A stretch of DNA of 25,109 nt from a candidate division Hyd24-12 bacterium UBA5074 (GTDB lineage: Bacteria; Fermentibacterota; Fermentibacteria; Fermentibacterales; Fermentibacteraceae): assembly GCA_002414865.1 (NCBI GenBank), contig DIAQ01000087.1, positions 784 through 25,892 on the forward strand. Direction: 5' to 3'. Shown piece after piece: positions 7,232-15,661 of this stretch (position 1 is its first letter; each line of letters starts with the position of its first letter). The notes under the pieces were generated by a model, which ran no database searches, had not been told where the DNA came from, and saw nothing but the letters and a program-made list of their open reading frames with translations. The position numbers and the translations under genes are program-made.

Positions 7232-8772
7232 GTGTGGGTGGAGGCGGCGCCGATTTCCTGGTGATCTCCCCTCCGGTCACGACCCCCTCCGAGCCTCCTT
7301 CAGGCGCCTTCCTCCTGGCCGGCGCCCTCAAGGCCAGGGGATTCTCCGCCCCGCTGCTCGACCTTTCGCTGGAGTTCTTCGACAGGCTCTTCGCAGGCAT
7401 GAGCGGCGCGAACAACATATCCTCCTCGCTGGCCTGCCTGAGGAATTCGAGGGAGGGATTCACCCCGTCGCGGCACAGGACGGCGTCGGGAGTGCTGCAC
7501 TCGGCCCTCGTCAGGAGCCGCTGCGATCTGGGCGGCTGGAAGCCCACGCTCATGGACCTGGCTCCTCCGTGCGACCCTCACTCCCCGCTCGAGATGCTCG
7601 CCCTGTCGAGATCCGGAGGAAACCCGTTCGAGCCACTCTGGTCATATGCCATGGATGTGATCGCGTCGGTTCAGCCGCACCGGATCCTGGTGTCGGTTTC
7701 GTACCTCTCTCAGCTGGCCGCGGCCATCGACCTCTGCGTCTACCTCGAAGGCAGGGGTGTGCGACCGGAGGTCGGGGGCTCTCTCCCCAACAGCCTCAGG
7801 ACTACGGGGACAGGGGCAGGCCTGCTCGAGAGGGCCTTCCCGTCCGTGGCGTACGGCGACGGCTCGTGCCTCGTCGGCGAGGAGCCCGGGACGATGCTCT
7901 CGCGAGTCGTCTATCCGGACATGCAGGGGGATACCGACTGGATCTCACCTCATCCTGTCATCCCCTTCACCCTCTCGACCGGCTGCTGGTGGAACAGGTG
8001 TCTCTTCTGCCCGGACAGGGACACTCCATGGTCCGCGTCGGGCGCGGAGTCGCTCGGGATGTTCCTGGACTCGATCCCCCGCTTCGCCGGGAGGAGGCCC
8101 GTGCTGCACCTTCTCGATTCGGCGGTGCCGCCGGCTGCGCTGCGGAGGGCTCTGCCCGTCCTGAAATCGTCGGGCGCCGCTTTCTTCTGCTTCGCGCGCC
8201 CGGGCCGGGAGCTGCTCGAGTCGTGTCCGCCCGGCGAGCTCGCCGACTCGGGCTGCCTGCTGCTGCAGCTGGGAGCGGAGAGCGCGTCCGCCGGGCTGCT
8301 CGGGAGGTACGGCAAGGGCTTCGGCCCCGACGAGTGGGAGATGGTGACGCGGGAGGTGGCCTCCGGCGGGATCCGGACCTACCTCTACCTGCTCTTCGGA
8401 CTCCCTGGGGAGACAGGAGCGGACAGATCGCTCACGGTGGAGAGGATCGCCTCCCTGGGCGACTCGGTCGACTTCCTCAACCTCTCCATCTTCAACCTTC
8501 CCAGGAACTGCGAGCTCGCCTCCCGCGCCGACGAGTTCGGGATGGAGCTTCCTCCCCGGTCCGGGAGGGGCGCCGATGGGAGGATAGCCCTTTACTCCGA
8601 GTTCACGGAGGGCGGGGTCGCGCCGCGAAGGGAGGCGAGGCTCTTCCTGGCCGGAGAGGCAGCCGGCGAGCCCGCCTTCAGGAGCGCAGCGCTCAGGACT
8701 CCCAGGTGGTTCCGGGCCGCCCATCCGGCTATGATGAGGAGTCCCTCGAGAGTGCCGGTCATGAAGGCCTGA
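7228..8772 (+). CDS. B12-binding-type radical SAM protein
   Basis: The product is 514 aa. The TTG at 7228 overlaps the previous stop by 4 nt; GTG at 7234 is an in-frame alternative. The N-terminal third looks like the cobalamin-binding-type domain of such enzymes: it opens with DFLVISPP, then a proline-rich GAFLLAGALK segment, and later a PEVGGSLPN strand-turn. The Fe-S cluster motif is C253-X4-C258-X2-C261 within TGCWWNRCLFC, one residue longer than the usual CX3CX2C. The radical SAM barrel continues with the LQLGAES segment and the LFGLPGET motif typical of this family. It probably makes a 5'-deoxyadenosyl radical. Whether cobalamin is bound and whether it methylates, rearranges or epimerises its substrate is unknown. 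Coupling to two glycosyltransferase genes suggests a sugar, lipid-sugar or surface-molecule substrate. Confidence 0.85.
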   Translation: MSVGGGGADFLVISPPVTTPSEPPSGAFLLAGALKARGFSAPLLDLSLEFFDRLFAGMSGANNISSSLACLRNSREGFTPSRHRTASGVLHSALVRSRCDLGGWKPTLMDLAPPCDPHSPLEMLALSRSGGNPFEPLWSYAMDVIASVQPHRILVSVSYLSQLAAAIDLCVYLEGRGVRPEVGGSLPNSLRTTGTGAGLLERAFPSVAYGDGSCLVGEEPGTMLSRVVYPDMQGDTDWISPHPVIPFTLSTGCWWNRCLFCPDRDTPWSASGAESLGMFLDSIPRFAGRRPVLHLLDSAVPPAALRRALPVLKSSGAAFFCFARPGRELLESCPPGELADSGCLLLQLGAESASAGLLGRYGKGFGPDEWEMVTREVASGGIRTYLYLLFGLPGETGADRSLTVERIASLGDSVDFLNLSIFNLPRNCELASRADEFGMELPPRSGRGADGRIALYSEFTEGGVAPRREARLFLAGEAAGEPAFRSAALRTPRWFRAAHPAMMRSPSRVPVMKA

Positions 8773-8794
8773 CGGCGCTAAGGAGGCACATCGG

Positions 8795-10201
8795 ATGGAG
8801 AGGTCGACGGACCCGCGCACGAGGAGGCTGCTCCTCCTGCTGCTGGCCCTCTATCCGGTCCTGACGGCTCTGCTCAGGCCGGAGGTCTTCTTCACCCCCT
8901 TCGACTCGGAAACCGTGACCAGGTTCGTCGAGCCCTACCTGTTCGAGGGGCGCGCGGAACAGCCGGTATGGACCCTGACGGAATCCTTCAAGTGGGGCCT
9001 CACACGCCCCCTCTACAGCCTCACTTTCCTCGGTGACTTCCTGCTCTGGCATGCCGACGCGAGGTTCTACCATCTCACGGACGCCCTTCTGGCGTGGATC
9101 GCGTTCTGCCTCGCCGCCCGGCTCCTCGTGAAGAACTGGGGCATCGCGGCCGGAGGCCTTGCCGCCCTCCTGTGGGCGATGCTGCCGTCTCAGGCCTGGT
9201 CCCTCTACCTGTTCACGGGACGCAACGACAGGCTGATGTCGATCCCGATACTCCTGGCCATCAGCCTTTACGACGCTTGGCTCGACGGGCGGAGGAGGAG
9301 CAGAGGAGCGCTCATGGCCGTTCCGGCCCTGGTCCTCCTCGGCTTCCTCGCGAAGGAGAATGCCCTCTCGACCGCCCCGCTGATCTTCGCATGGGGCTGG
9401 CTCGCCCGTGGCAGAGGCTTCGTGAAGACCGTCAGGGAAGGCCTCCCGGCCTGGATCGGCTGCCTGCTCCTGTTCCCGGTCCTGTTCGGGATCAGGGCGT
9501 TGGCGGGGATCGCCCTGTCGGATGCGGGCACTTTCAACACGGGGACGGCATACCTGACCCAGTTCGGGGACTTCGTCCTCCAGGGACTTCATTTCCATCA
9601 CGGCGTGCCGCTGCTCGCAGCGGGAGGCATCTCCATCCTCCTGATGGCGTCAGGCTTCCTGATCCCTTCGCTCCCCGGGATGGTGCGTTTCGGCTGCTTC
9701 GCGATGCTCGTCACGATCGCGCCGTTCCCGCTGGTGTGGATACAGCGATCGTTCCACTGGCTCCCCTCGCTCGGCCTCGCGATCACGGCGGCGGGACTCC
9801 TGGCATGGGCCGGCAGGACCTCCCGACGCGCGAAGAGCTTCGCCCTGGTGCTGGGAGTCGTGATGGCCGTCGGGGTCGCGCTCTGGGGCAGGATCATGGC
9901 CAGGCGCATCTGCGCGGAGCCCATCGCGTTCAAGGTGGGGATGGAGGTCCTGGAGGGCTCGGGCAGGGGGCCGGGGTACGACGGCAGGCTCCTGCTCGAC
10001 AGCGTGCCGGCTCTCAGGGAGCCGCTGGGATTTGCCGGCGAGGGGTGTCCGCAGCACACAGCCAAGGCCAGGAACTACGTGGCAAACCTGCTGCAGGTGG
10101 CCACGGACCGTGCCGATGTCTGGATCTCCTGGCCGTGTGAAGGCGGGATCAGTCCACCACGGCCTGGGAGCGGAAGCCCTCCCGGCAGCCCGCCCATCTA
10201 G
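8795..10201 (+). CDS. Polytopic membrane protein, GT-C/PMT-like glycosyltransferase
   Basis: The product is 468 aa. The ATG at 8795 is preceded by a full AGGAGG (8781-8786) at eight bases. About ten hydrophobic helices are visible. The first outer loop carries an acidic FTPFDSE stretch (D37), followed by R71-P-L-Y and the T141-G-R-N-D-R146 motif, a pattern seen in TMTC/PMT-like mannosyltransferase relatives. The probable role is transfer of a sugar from a polyprenyl-linked donor. It lies 22 nt after the radical SAM gene and so probably belongs to the same transcript. The final 17 codons, a Pro/Gly/Ser-rich tail, lie antisense to the end of the convergent FAD oxidoreductase gene. The family assignment is less secure than for the gene at 5729. 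Confidence 0.75.
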   Translation: MERSTDPRTRRLLLLLLALYPVLTALLRPEVFFTPFDSETVTRFVEPYLFEGRAEQPVWTLTESFKWGLTRPLYSLTFLGDFLLWHADARFYHLTDALLAWIAFCLAARLLVKNWGIAAGGLAALLWAMLPSQAWSLYLFTGRNDRLMSIPILLAISLYDAWLDGRRRSRGALMAVPALVLLGFLAKENALSTAPLIFAWGWLARGRGFVKTVREGLPAWIGCLLLFPVLFGIRALAGIALSDAGTFNTGTAYLTQFGDFVLQGLHFHHGVPLLAAGGISILLMASGFLIPSLPGMVRFGCFAMLVTIAPFPLVWIQRSFHWLPSLGLAITAAGLLAWAGRTSRRAKSFALVLGVVMAVGVALWGRIMARRICAEPIAFKVGMEVLEGSGRGPGYDGRLLLDSVPALREPLGFAGEGCPQHTAKARNYVANLLQVATDRADVWISWPCEGGISPPRPGSGSPPGSPPI

Positions 10202-11546
10202 CCCTGTCGGGGGTGCCGTCCTCCCTGACGCACCTGGCGGCTTCGAGCCCGGAGATCACCGCATGATGGAAATTGTCGTGGGCGAACAGCCCCTGTCGGC
10301 CCATGCTCAGGAGGGGCCATCTCTCGAGCTCCTGCTCCACCGCGTCCAGGCGCCTCCGGAATCCCATGTCATATACGGGATAGGCGTCTTCCCCGGCGGC
10401 CGTGACGGCATCCAGCCGCCCCGGATCGGGCAGGCCGGCCGCACGCAGACCCGAGCACGCGGCGCTGCAGAGGTCCGGGGAGTCGCGGACTTCTCCGGGA
10501 TCGCAGGGGAACTCGAAGCAGAGGCCGGTCGAGCCGTGAGGGGCTCCCGCGTAGTTGGGGGGTTCGGACAGCCTCGTGAACTCCGTCTCGGGACCTGGGA
10601 GGTAGTGCGCGTCGAAAGCCGTGTATGCGGGCCTGGCCAGCCCTGCCAGGAGGAACGTCATATCCCTCCTCCGCAGTCCGGCTGCGCACTCCGCCACGGG
10701 GTCGGGCACCGACGGCCGCAGGATCGGGATCAGCCTCTCGATCGCGAGCGAGGACAGGACGATGTCCGCTGGGAACGACCCGCCTGCCTCGCCTTCACAG
10801 GAGACATCGAGACCTCCGCCGGCCCTCGCCTGCAGGCCGGCCGCCCTGGCGCCCCGGACTATCCTGCCCCCCATGAGATCGACTTCCCGCGCCATGGCGT
10901 CAGGGATGCGGCCGAAACCTCCCCGGGGATAGTAGAAGATCCCCTCCAGGGATCCGGAGAAGCGCATTCCCCTGCTCAGCATCTTCAAGACCAGGGCTGC
11001 CGGGGATTGCGCCGAAACCCGGCGCCGGGCCTGCTCGGCCGAGATCTCAGAGGCATCAAGCCCCCAGATCTTCTTCGCATACGGGATGTAGAAGCCCCTG
11101 GCCAGCGTCTTCCCGAGCCCGGCCTCGACAGCCGCGGCGAAGTCGGCCGGATTGCCGGGCGGCCTCCTGAAGGGCCGCATGGCGAGTTCACCGAGCAGCT
11201 GTGCAGTGACTCCGGGCGGGAGATTGCGCACGAGGTCGAGCGGCTTCGGGGGGAAGGCGACGAACCTCCCGCCGAGAAGGATCCTGCCGTTCCTCGGACG
11301 CTTCAGCAGGTCGCCCCCGAGGAGCCGCTGCACCAGGGACAGGACCTCCCCGCGCGAAGCCGGGTGAAGCCTGTGGCTGCCCAGGTCGAAGTCCACCCCC
11401 GCATGCCTCACGCTCCTGCACAGCCCGCCCGGGGCATCGGCCGCCTCGAGGACGGTGACATCGCTGAACCCCCGGGAGAGAGCCCCGATAGCCGCTCCCA
11501 GCCCCGCAGGGCCCGCACCCAGGATCACAACGCGAGCCCGGCTCAT
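10149..11546 (-). CDS. FAD-dependent oxidoreductase, HemY/UDP-galactopyranose-mutase-like
   Basis: The product is 465 aa. An N-terminal Rossmann motif G10-A-G-P-A-G15 with E34 and a downstream GG pair (40-41) binds the FAD ADP moiety. The segment F152-Y-I-P-Y-A-K-K-I-W-G162 is characteristic of the COG1232-type proteins found in polysaccharide clusters, related to protoporphyrinogen oxidase and UDP-galactopyranose mutase. Such proteins are often annotated only as amine oxidases; possible reactions are sugar ring contraction, oxidation or desaturation. The ATG overlaps the stop of the upstream amidotransferase gene (ATGA), so it is the last gene of a GT2-AsnB-FAD operon. Context favours a sugar-nucleotide or glycolipid substrate over heme. 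The 3' end overlaps the convergent gene by 53 nt. Confidence 0.85.
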   Translation of the reverse strand: MSRARVVILGAGPAGLGAAIGALSRGFSDVTVLEAADAPGGLCRSVRHAGVDFDLGSHRLHPASRGEVLSLVQRLLGGDLLKRPRNGRILLGGRFVAFPPKPLDLVRNLPPGVTAQLLGELAMRPFRRPPGNPADFAAAVEAGLGKTLARGFYIPYAKKIWGLDASEISAEQARRRVSAQSPAALVLKMLSRGMRFSGSLEGIFYYPRGGFGRIPDAMAREVDLMGGRIVRGARAAGLQARAGGGLDVSCEGEAGGSFPADIVLSSLAIERLIPILRPSVPDPVAECAAGLRRRDMTFLLAGLARPAYTAFDAHYLPGPETEFTRLSEPPNYAGAPHGSTGLCFEFPCDPGEVRDSPDLCSAACSGLRAAGLPDPGRLDAVTAAGEDAYPVYDMGFRRRLDAVEQELERWPLLSMGRQGLFAHDNFHHAVISGLEAARCVREDGTPDRARWAGCREGFRSQAVVD

Positions 11547-13486
11547 GCCACCGGGCCTCCGACGCGGTCACTTTCCAGGACGTCCACCCATCCGTTCCCG
11601 GAGATATAGAGGCCGTGCCAGATCATGTAGTTGAGTATCCCCCAGAGCGCTCTGCCGTTGTCCATGCGCATCAGCTGATGCTGGCTCCAGAGATCTTCCA
11701 CGCCTTCCGGCCGGAAGAGCCCCGTCTCGGCCAGCTTCGGTCCGGAGAGGACGGAGCCTGCGAATTCCCTCAGATCCCCCCTGAGCCATGACGAGTAGGG
11801 CATCTCCAGCCCCACCTTCTTCTTGTCGAGGATGGCATCGGGGAGGAGGCCCTTCATCGCCTTCCTGAGCAGGTTCTTCTTGCGGAGGCCCGGCAGCTTG
11901 TGCTCCACCGGGACCGTGGAGAGGAAGTTCACCAGCTCGTTGTCAGTGAACGGCACCCTGGCCTCCAGGGAGCTGGCCATCGTCATCCTGTCGTTCTTGA
12001 TCATGAGGTCGTCCGCGAGGTGGAATGCCCAGTCGATGCGCAGGAGCCTGTTCAGCTCGTCCTCCGCGGAGCAGCCCGCATAGGCCTCCTCGAACAGGCC
12101 GCAGGTCGCCGGCATGCCCGCCGGATCTCCCGCGAGCACGAGGGTCTTGCGCTCCTCGTCGAGAACCTCCCTCCAGGAGTAGTGCGACCTGGCAACGGGG
12201 AGCTCGGCCCCCCGCGCGAACCGCTTCGCCTTGAACTCGAAGCTGAGCTTCCTGTGCGAAACCGGCAGCGCCTCGACGATCGGGGAGACGACTCCCCTGC
12301 GCAGGATCCGGGGCAGCTTCCTGTAGACCCTTCTCACCTTGTGCGCCGCGTGGGTGTCATAGCCGCCGAAGAATTCGTCACCCCCCTCTCCGGACAGGAG
12401 GACCGTCACGAAGTCGCGCGCCTGCCTGGCGAGCATGAAGGTGGGGATGGCGGATCCGTCGCCGTATGGCTCGTCGATGTATGCGAGATACCTGGGCAGC
12501 AGGCGGGAGACGTCTGCGGAGGTGACCCTGATCTCGTGGTGCTCCGTCCCCAGGAAGGCCGCGACCTGCCTGGCGAAGCGGGATTCGTCGAAGCTGGGAT
12601 CGTCGAATCCGAGCGAGAACGTATGGAAGTCCGCGCTGCCCAGAGTTCGCGCCATCAGAGCCGACAGAGAGCTGGAATCCATGCCACCGGACAGCATCAC
12701 ACCCACGGGCACGTCGGACACGAGCTGCTTCTCCACTGCCCTGCCCAGCATCGCCAGCGATCCTTCGACGGCCTCCTCCTCGCTCATGTCCCGGTCGATC
12801 CTGTAGGATGGCTCGAAGAACCTCCACTCCCTCGTCTCCCCGGTGTCCGACACCTCCATGGCGCAGCCCGGGGGGAGCTCGGAGATGCCCCGGAAGGCGG
12901 TCAGGCTTCCCGGGATGTAGTCGAGGGACATGTAGTGGTGGAGGGCGGTCCTGTCGGGCTCCGGGGTCACCAGACCGGAGCGGAGTATGGCCTTGATCTC
13001 CGAGGCGAAGACCATGCCGCCGGGCACCCGTGCAAAGAACAGGGGCTTGATCCCGTAGCGGTCCCTGGCCAGAAGCAGCCTGCTCCGCCTGGAGTCCCAC
13101 AGGGCCAGTGCGAACATCCCGTCGAGGGACGGGAGCATGGCTTCACCCTGCTCCTCGAAGAGGTGGACGAGGACCTCGCTGTCGGTCCTCGATCTGAAGA
13201 CATGTCCCCTGCCGTCGAGCGCGGCCCCGGATCGAAGCTCCATGAAATTGTAGATCTCACCGTTGCAGGCGAGCTGGAGGCTGCCGTCCTCGTTGGGCAG
13301 CGGCTGCCTTCCGGCGCGGCTCAGGTCGATGATGCTCAGGCGCCTGTGCACGAGCCCGCATGGCCCGCATACGGCCATCCCGGAATCGTCGGGGCCTCTG
13401 TGAGCGAGGATCGAGCCCATCCTCGAGAGGGTTGACTCCTCAGGCCGGCCGCCGTCGAATCTCAGTATTCCTGCGAAGCCGCACAC
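11543..13486 (-). CDS. asnB: Asparagine synthase (glutamine-hydrolysing)-like amidotransferase, copy 1
   Basis: The product is 647 aa from a GTG start that places Cys at position 2, the required N-terminal nucleophile of class II glutamine amidotransferases. The glutaminase domain has HRGPDD (29-34), NGEIYN (75-80) and RDRYGIKPL (141-149). The ATP-pyrophosphatase synthetase domain has the PP-loop S266-G-G-M-D-S-S272 and a canonical LSGEGGDEFFGGY block. It should hydrolyse glutamine and pass ammonia to an adenylated carboxylate: either aspartate, or, as known for WbpS-type enzymes in polysaccharide loci, a uronic acid sugar. At about 645 aa it is longer than E. coli AsnB (554 aa), like the AsnB forms common in glycan clusters. 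The start directly abuts the stop of the GT2 gene. Confidence 0.93.
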   Translation of the reverse strand: MCGFAGILRFDGGRPEESTLSRMGSILAHRGPDDSGMAVCGPCGLVHRRLSIIDLSRAGRQPLPNEDGSLQLACNGEIYNFMELRSGAALDGRGHVFRSRTDSEVLVHLFEEQGEAMLPSLDGMFALALWDSRRSRLLLARDRYGIKPLFFARVPGGMVFASEIKAILRSGLVTPEPDRTALHHYMSLDYIPGSLTAFRGISELPPGCAMEVSDTGETREWRFFEPSYRIDRDMSEEEAVEGSLAMLGRAVEKQLVSDVPVGVMLSGGMDSSSLSALMARTLGSADFHTFSLGFDDPSFDESRFARQVAAFLGTEHHEIRVTSADVSRLLPRYLAYIDEPYGDGSAIPTFMLARQARDFVTVLLSGEGGDEFFGGYDTHAAHKVRRVYRKLPRILRRGVVSPIVEALPVSHRKLSFEFKAKRFARGAELPVARSHYSWREVLDEERKTLVLAGDPAGMPATCGLFEEAYAGCSAEDELNRLLRIDWAFHLADDLMIKNDRMTMASSLEARVPFTDNELVNFLSTVPVEHKLPGLRKKNLLRKAMKGLLPDAILDKKKVGLEMPYSSWLRGDLREFAGSVLSGPKLAETGLFRPEGVEDLWSQHQLMRMDNGRALWGILNYMIWHGLYISGNGWVDVLESDRVGGPVA

Positions 13487-14455
13487 TCAGGAGGGATCTC
13501 CGCTGCCGGGCGCGCCCGGAGCAGCCCCTTCGTCAACGCGGCGAACGTCGGACACGGGCGCGGTTGCGGGGCTCCATCTGCGGGCCAGGGCCTCTGCGAC
13601 CGTTCCGACAAGCGCTATCTGAAGGCCCGAGAGGAGGAGGATCAACGAAGAGACGGAGAGGACCTCCTGGCTGAGGAGCGAACCGAAGCTCCCGTAGAGC
13701 CGGAGGGCCACCACGATGTCGAGGACGAGCTTTCCCAGACCCAGCGCCAGGCAGGCGAGAGCCGCCGGCATGAAGACCTTCATCGGTCTGAAATAGACGG
13801 ACAGCCGAAGCACGAGGCCCAGGAACGAGAAGAAGCTCGCGGGGGTGATCTTGGACCGCCCCTTGCGCACGTGGTAGTCGATGGGGATGTACTCCGTCGA
13901 ATAGCCGTCGCAGAACGACGCGACCGTGATCGTTGTCGTGAAGGAGAAGCCCTGGGGCAGCAGCGGGAAATACTGCATGGCGAAGCTGCGCCGAAATGCC
14001 CTGAGGCCCGAGTTGAGGTCGGGGATGCGGGTGCCCGTCACGTACTCGGCGAGCATGCGGAGCATCCACTTCCCGGGCTTGCGGGCCGTGGGGATGTGCA
14101 CCACTTCCCCTGTCCTGGCGCCAACAGCCATGTCGCAGGCGCCCAGCGCCTCGAGCAGATCGGGTATGCGCTCCACCGGATATGTCCCGTCAGCGTCGGT
14201 GATGACGACTATCTCGGAACGCGCGGCCCTGATGCCGGTCTTGAGAGCGGCGCCGTACCCCCGGTTCCTCCCGTGAGCGATGACCCTCGCACCGGCCTCC
14301 CTGGCCGCGGCTGCCGTGTCGTCACGCGAGCCGTCGTCGACTACGATCACCTCGGAGCCGGGCCTTCCCGCGAGGATGCCCAGGACGGACCCGATGACGG
14401 GCCGGATGCCTTCCTCCTCGTTGAAGGCGGGGATCACGACGCTGATCTTCTCCAT
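13487..14455 (-). CDS. GT2 glycosyltransferase with C-terminal membrane helices, dolichyl/polyprenyl-phosphate type
   Basis: The product is 322 aa. The ATG at 14455 was chosen because GGAGGTG (14467-14461) sits five bases upstream and the GT-A fold starts there; the open frame extends far beyond but antisense to the next gene. The Rossmann-like GT-A domain shows VVIPAFNEE (6-14), D40-D-G-S43 and the metal-binding D87-A-D89. Two to three hydrophobic helices follow (from about residue 235), as in GtrB and archaeal or bacterial dolichyl-phosphate-mannose synthases. It probably transfers a hexose from a nucleotide sugar to a polyprenyl phosphate, making the donor used by GT-C enzymes such as those at 5729 and 8795. 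It is the first gene of a three-gene minus-strand operon. I could not find its promoter with confidence. Confidence 0.92.
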   Translation of the reverse strand: MEKISVVIPAFNEEEGIRPVIGSVLGILAGRPGSEVIVVDDGSRDDTAAAAREAGARVIAHGRNRGYGAALKTGIRAARSEIVVITDADGTYPVERIPDLLEALGACDMAVGARTGEVVHIPTARKPGKWMLRMLAEYVTGTRIPDLNSGLRAFRRSFAMQYFPLLPQGFSFTTTITVASFCDGYSTEYIPIDYHVRKGRSKITPASFFSFLGLVLRLSVYFRPMKVFMPAALACLALGLGKLVLDIVVALRLYGSFGSLLSQEVLSVSSLILLLSGLQIALVGTVAEALARRWSPATAPVSDVRRVDEGAAPGAPGSGDPS

Positions 14456-14522
14456 GTGCGCACCTCCCTCTCCGGTGCCCCGAACATCGCCGCTCGCAGT
14501 CGCTTCGTCACCGGCTGCGCGG

Positions 14523-14550
14523 TTGACCCGGTCCGCGCCTGACCTAGATT
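14523..14550 (+). promoter_or_regulatory. Promoter of the AglD-like membrane protein gene
   Basis: TTGACC (14523-14528), a 16-nt spacer and TAGATT (14545-14550) match the promoter of the PAP2 operon in both hexamers and spacing. Transcription should start near 14557, leaving a leader of about 19 nt that carries GGAGG (14567-14571) before the TTG start at 14576. Confidence 0.72.
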
Positions 14551-14575
14551 CCCGTGCAGGCGGAATGGAGGCCTC

Positions 14576-15661
14576 TTGAAAGGGTCGCTGGGACGGGTGT
14601 TCCCACTTCTCGTCGGCCTCGCCCTCATTGTGGCGACCGGGCTGTTCTCGGGATTGCGAAGCTCTCTCGAGGCCGTCGCCGGTCTCGATCCGGCAGTTCT
14701 CGCACCCCTCTGCATCGTTTACGGGCTCTCCTGGGTCCTGCGCGGGTCCAGGCTCGTCCAGATCATATCGATGTTCAAGTCCTCCATCCGTTTCAGGGAT
14801 GCCCTCGGCACGGAGCTGATAGCCGACCTCGCGAACCAGGTGATACCCGCGAGGCTGGGAGACGTGACCAAGATCGTCTACCTGGCTGAGAAGGGGTATC
14901 TGAGATATCCAGAATCCATCTTCTCGGCCTTCCTGGTGCGGGCGCTGGATCTCACGGCCCTCCTGTTCATGGCCCTCCTGTGCATCCCCGGCCTGCCTTC
15001 CGCAGGATCGCCTGCCGGGCCGTTTCACATCGCGGTCGGAGCCCTGCTGTTCCTGGCCTGCGCCCTTGCGGCATGGTTGTTCTGGTTCCGCACGGAGGTC
15101 CTCCTGAGGGCATTCATCGGTCCTGCGGCACGCCTCAGGCCCCACATCCGCCAGCTCCGGTCGACCCTCCAGGGTCGGGGGACGGCATTCGCCCGGCTGT
15201 TCCTGACATCGCTGCTGATATGGGTCTTCGACGTCATGACGCTGCTGGTGTTCCTCTGGAGCCTGGGAGTCCGGCTCGGGCCGCTCCAGACCGCCTTCGT
15301 CCTCTTCGCGTCGAACCTGGCCAAGGCCATACCATTCTCGCCCAACGGTCTGGGTGTGTACGAAGGAGCGATGGTCCTCCTGCTCTCGGGCTTCGGTGTG
15401 GAGAGGGGGACGGCCTTCGCGGTGTCGATCCTCGACCACGCATTCATGAATGCCTTTTCGATAATCCTCGCGCTGCTGGCGCTTGCGCGGCTGAAGATGG
15501 ATTTCGCCGGGCTGAAGGCTCTCGCCGTCAGGGGAGGAGCCCTGAGGGAGCGGGGCTCAGGCCAGGTAGCTCCTGAAGCCGTCGCTCTCGATGAACAGGT
15601 CGTGCCAGATCAGCAGGGTCAGCAGGCACCAGAGGGCCCTGCCGTTGTCCCTCCGCCTTGA
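14576..15661 (+). CDS. LPG-synthase/AglD-type membrane protein (UPF0104), possible flippase or transferase
   Basis: The product is 361 aa from a TTG start with GGAGG four bases upstream. It has about eight transmembrane helices. The PFSPNGLGVYEG segment (near residues 252-263) corresponds to the conserved PxPGGLGxxE motif of the lysylphosphatidylglycerol-synthetase transmembrane (UPF0104) family. Relatives include archaeal AglD and the membrane part of MprF; roles include lipid flipping and sugar transfer from dolichol phosphate. The family core ends near residue 320. The last 35 codons lie antisense to the convergent amidotransferase gene and read as a low-complexity polar tail, so the overlap (105 nt) may reflect loss of the original stop. 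A four-codon ATG open frame (14565-14579) overlaps the start. A place in the surrounding glycan pathway is likely. Confidence 0.85.
   Translation: MKGSLGRVFPLLVGLALIVATGLFSGLRSSLEAVAGLDPAVLAPLCIVYGLSWVLRGSRLVQIISMFKSSIRFRDALGTELIADLANQVIPARLGDVTKIVYLAEKGYLRYPESIFSAFLVRALDLTALLFMALLCIPGLPSAGSPAGPFHIAVGALLFLACALAAWLFWFRTEVLLRAFIGPAARLRPHIRQLRSTLQGRGTAFARLFLTSLLIWVFDVMTLLVFLWSLGVRLGPLQTAFVLFASNLAKAIPFSPNGLGVYEGAMVLLLSGFGVERGTAFAVSILDHAFMNAFSIILALLALARLKMDFAGLKALAVRGGALRERGSGQVAPEAVALDEQVVPDQQGQQAPEGPAVVPPP

Noticed and set aside
14456..15439. N-terminal extension of the GT2 gene by about 328 residues
   Set aside because: It is antisense to the AglD-like gene, low in complexity, and the GT-A fold plus a strong GGAGGTG site start at 14455.
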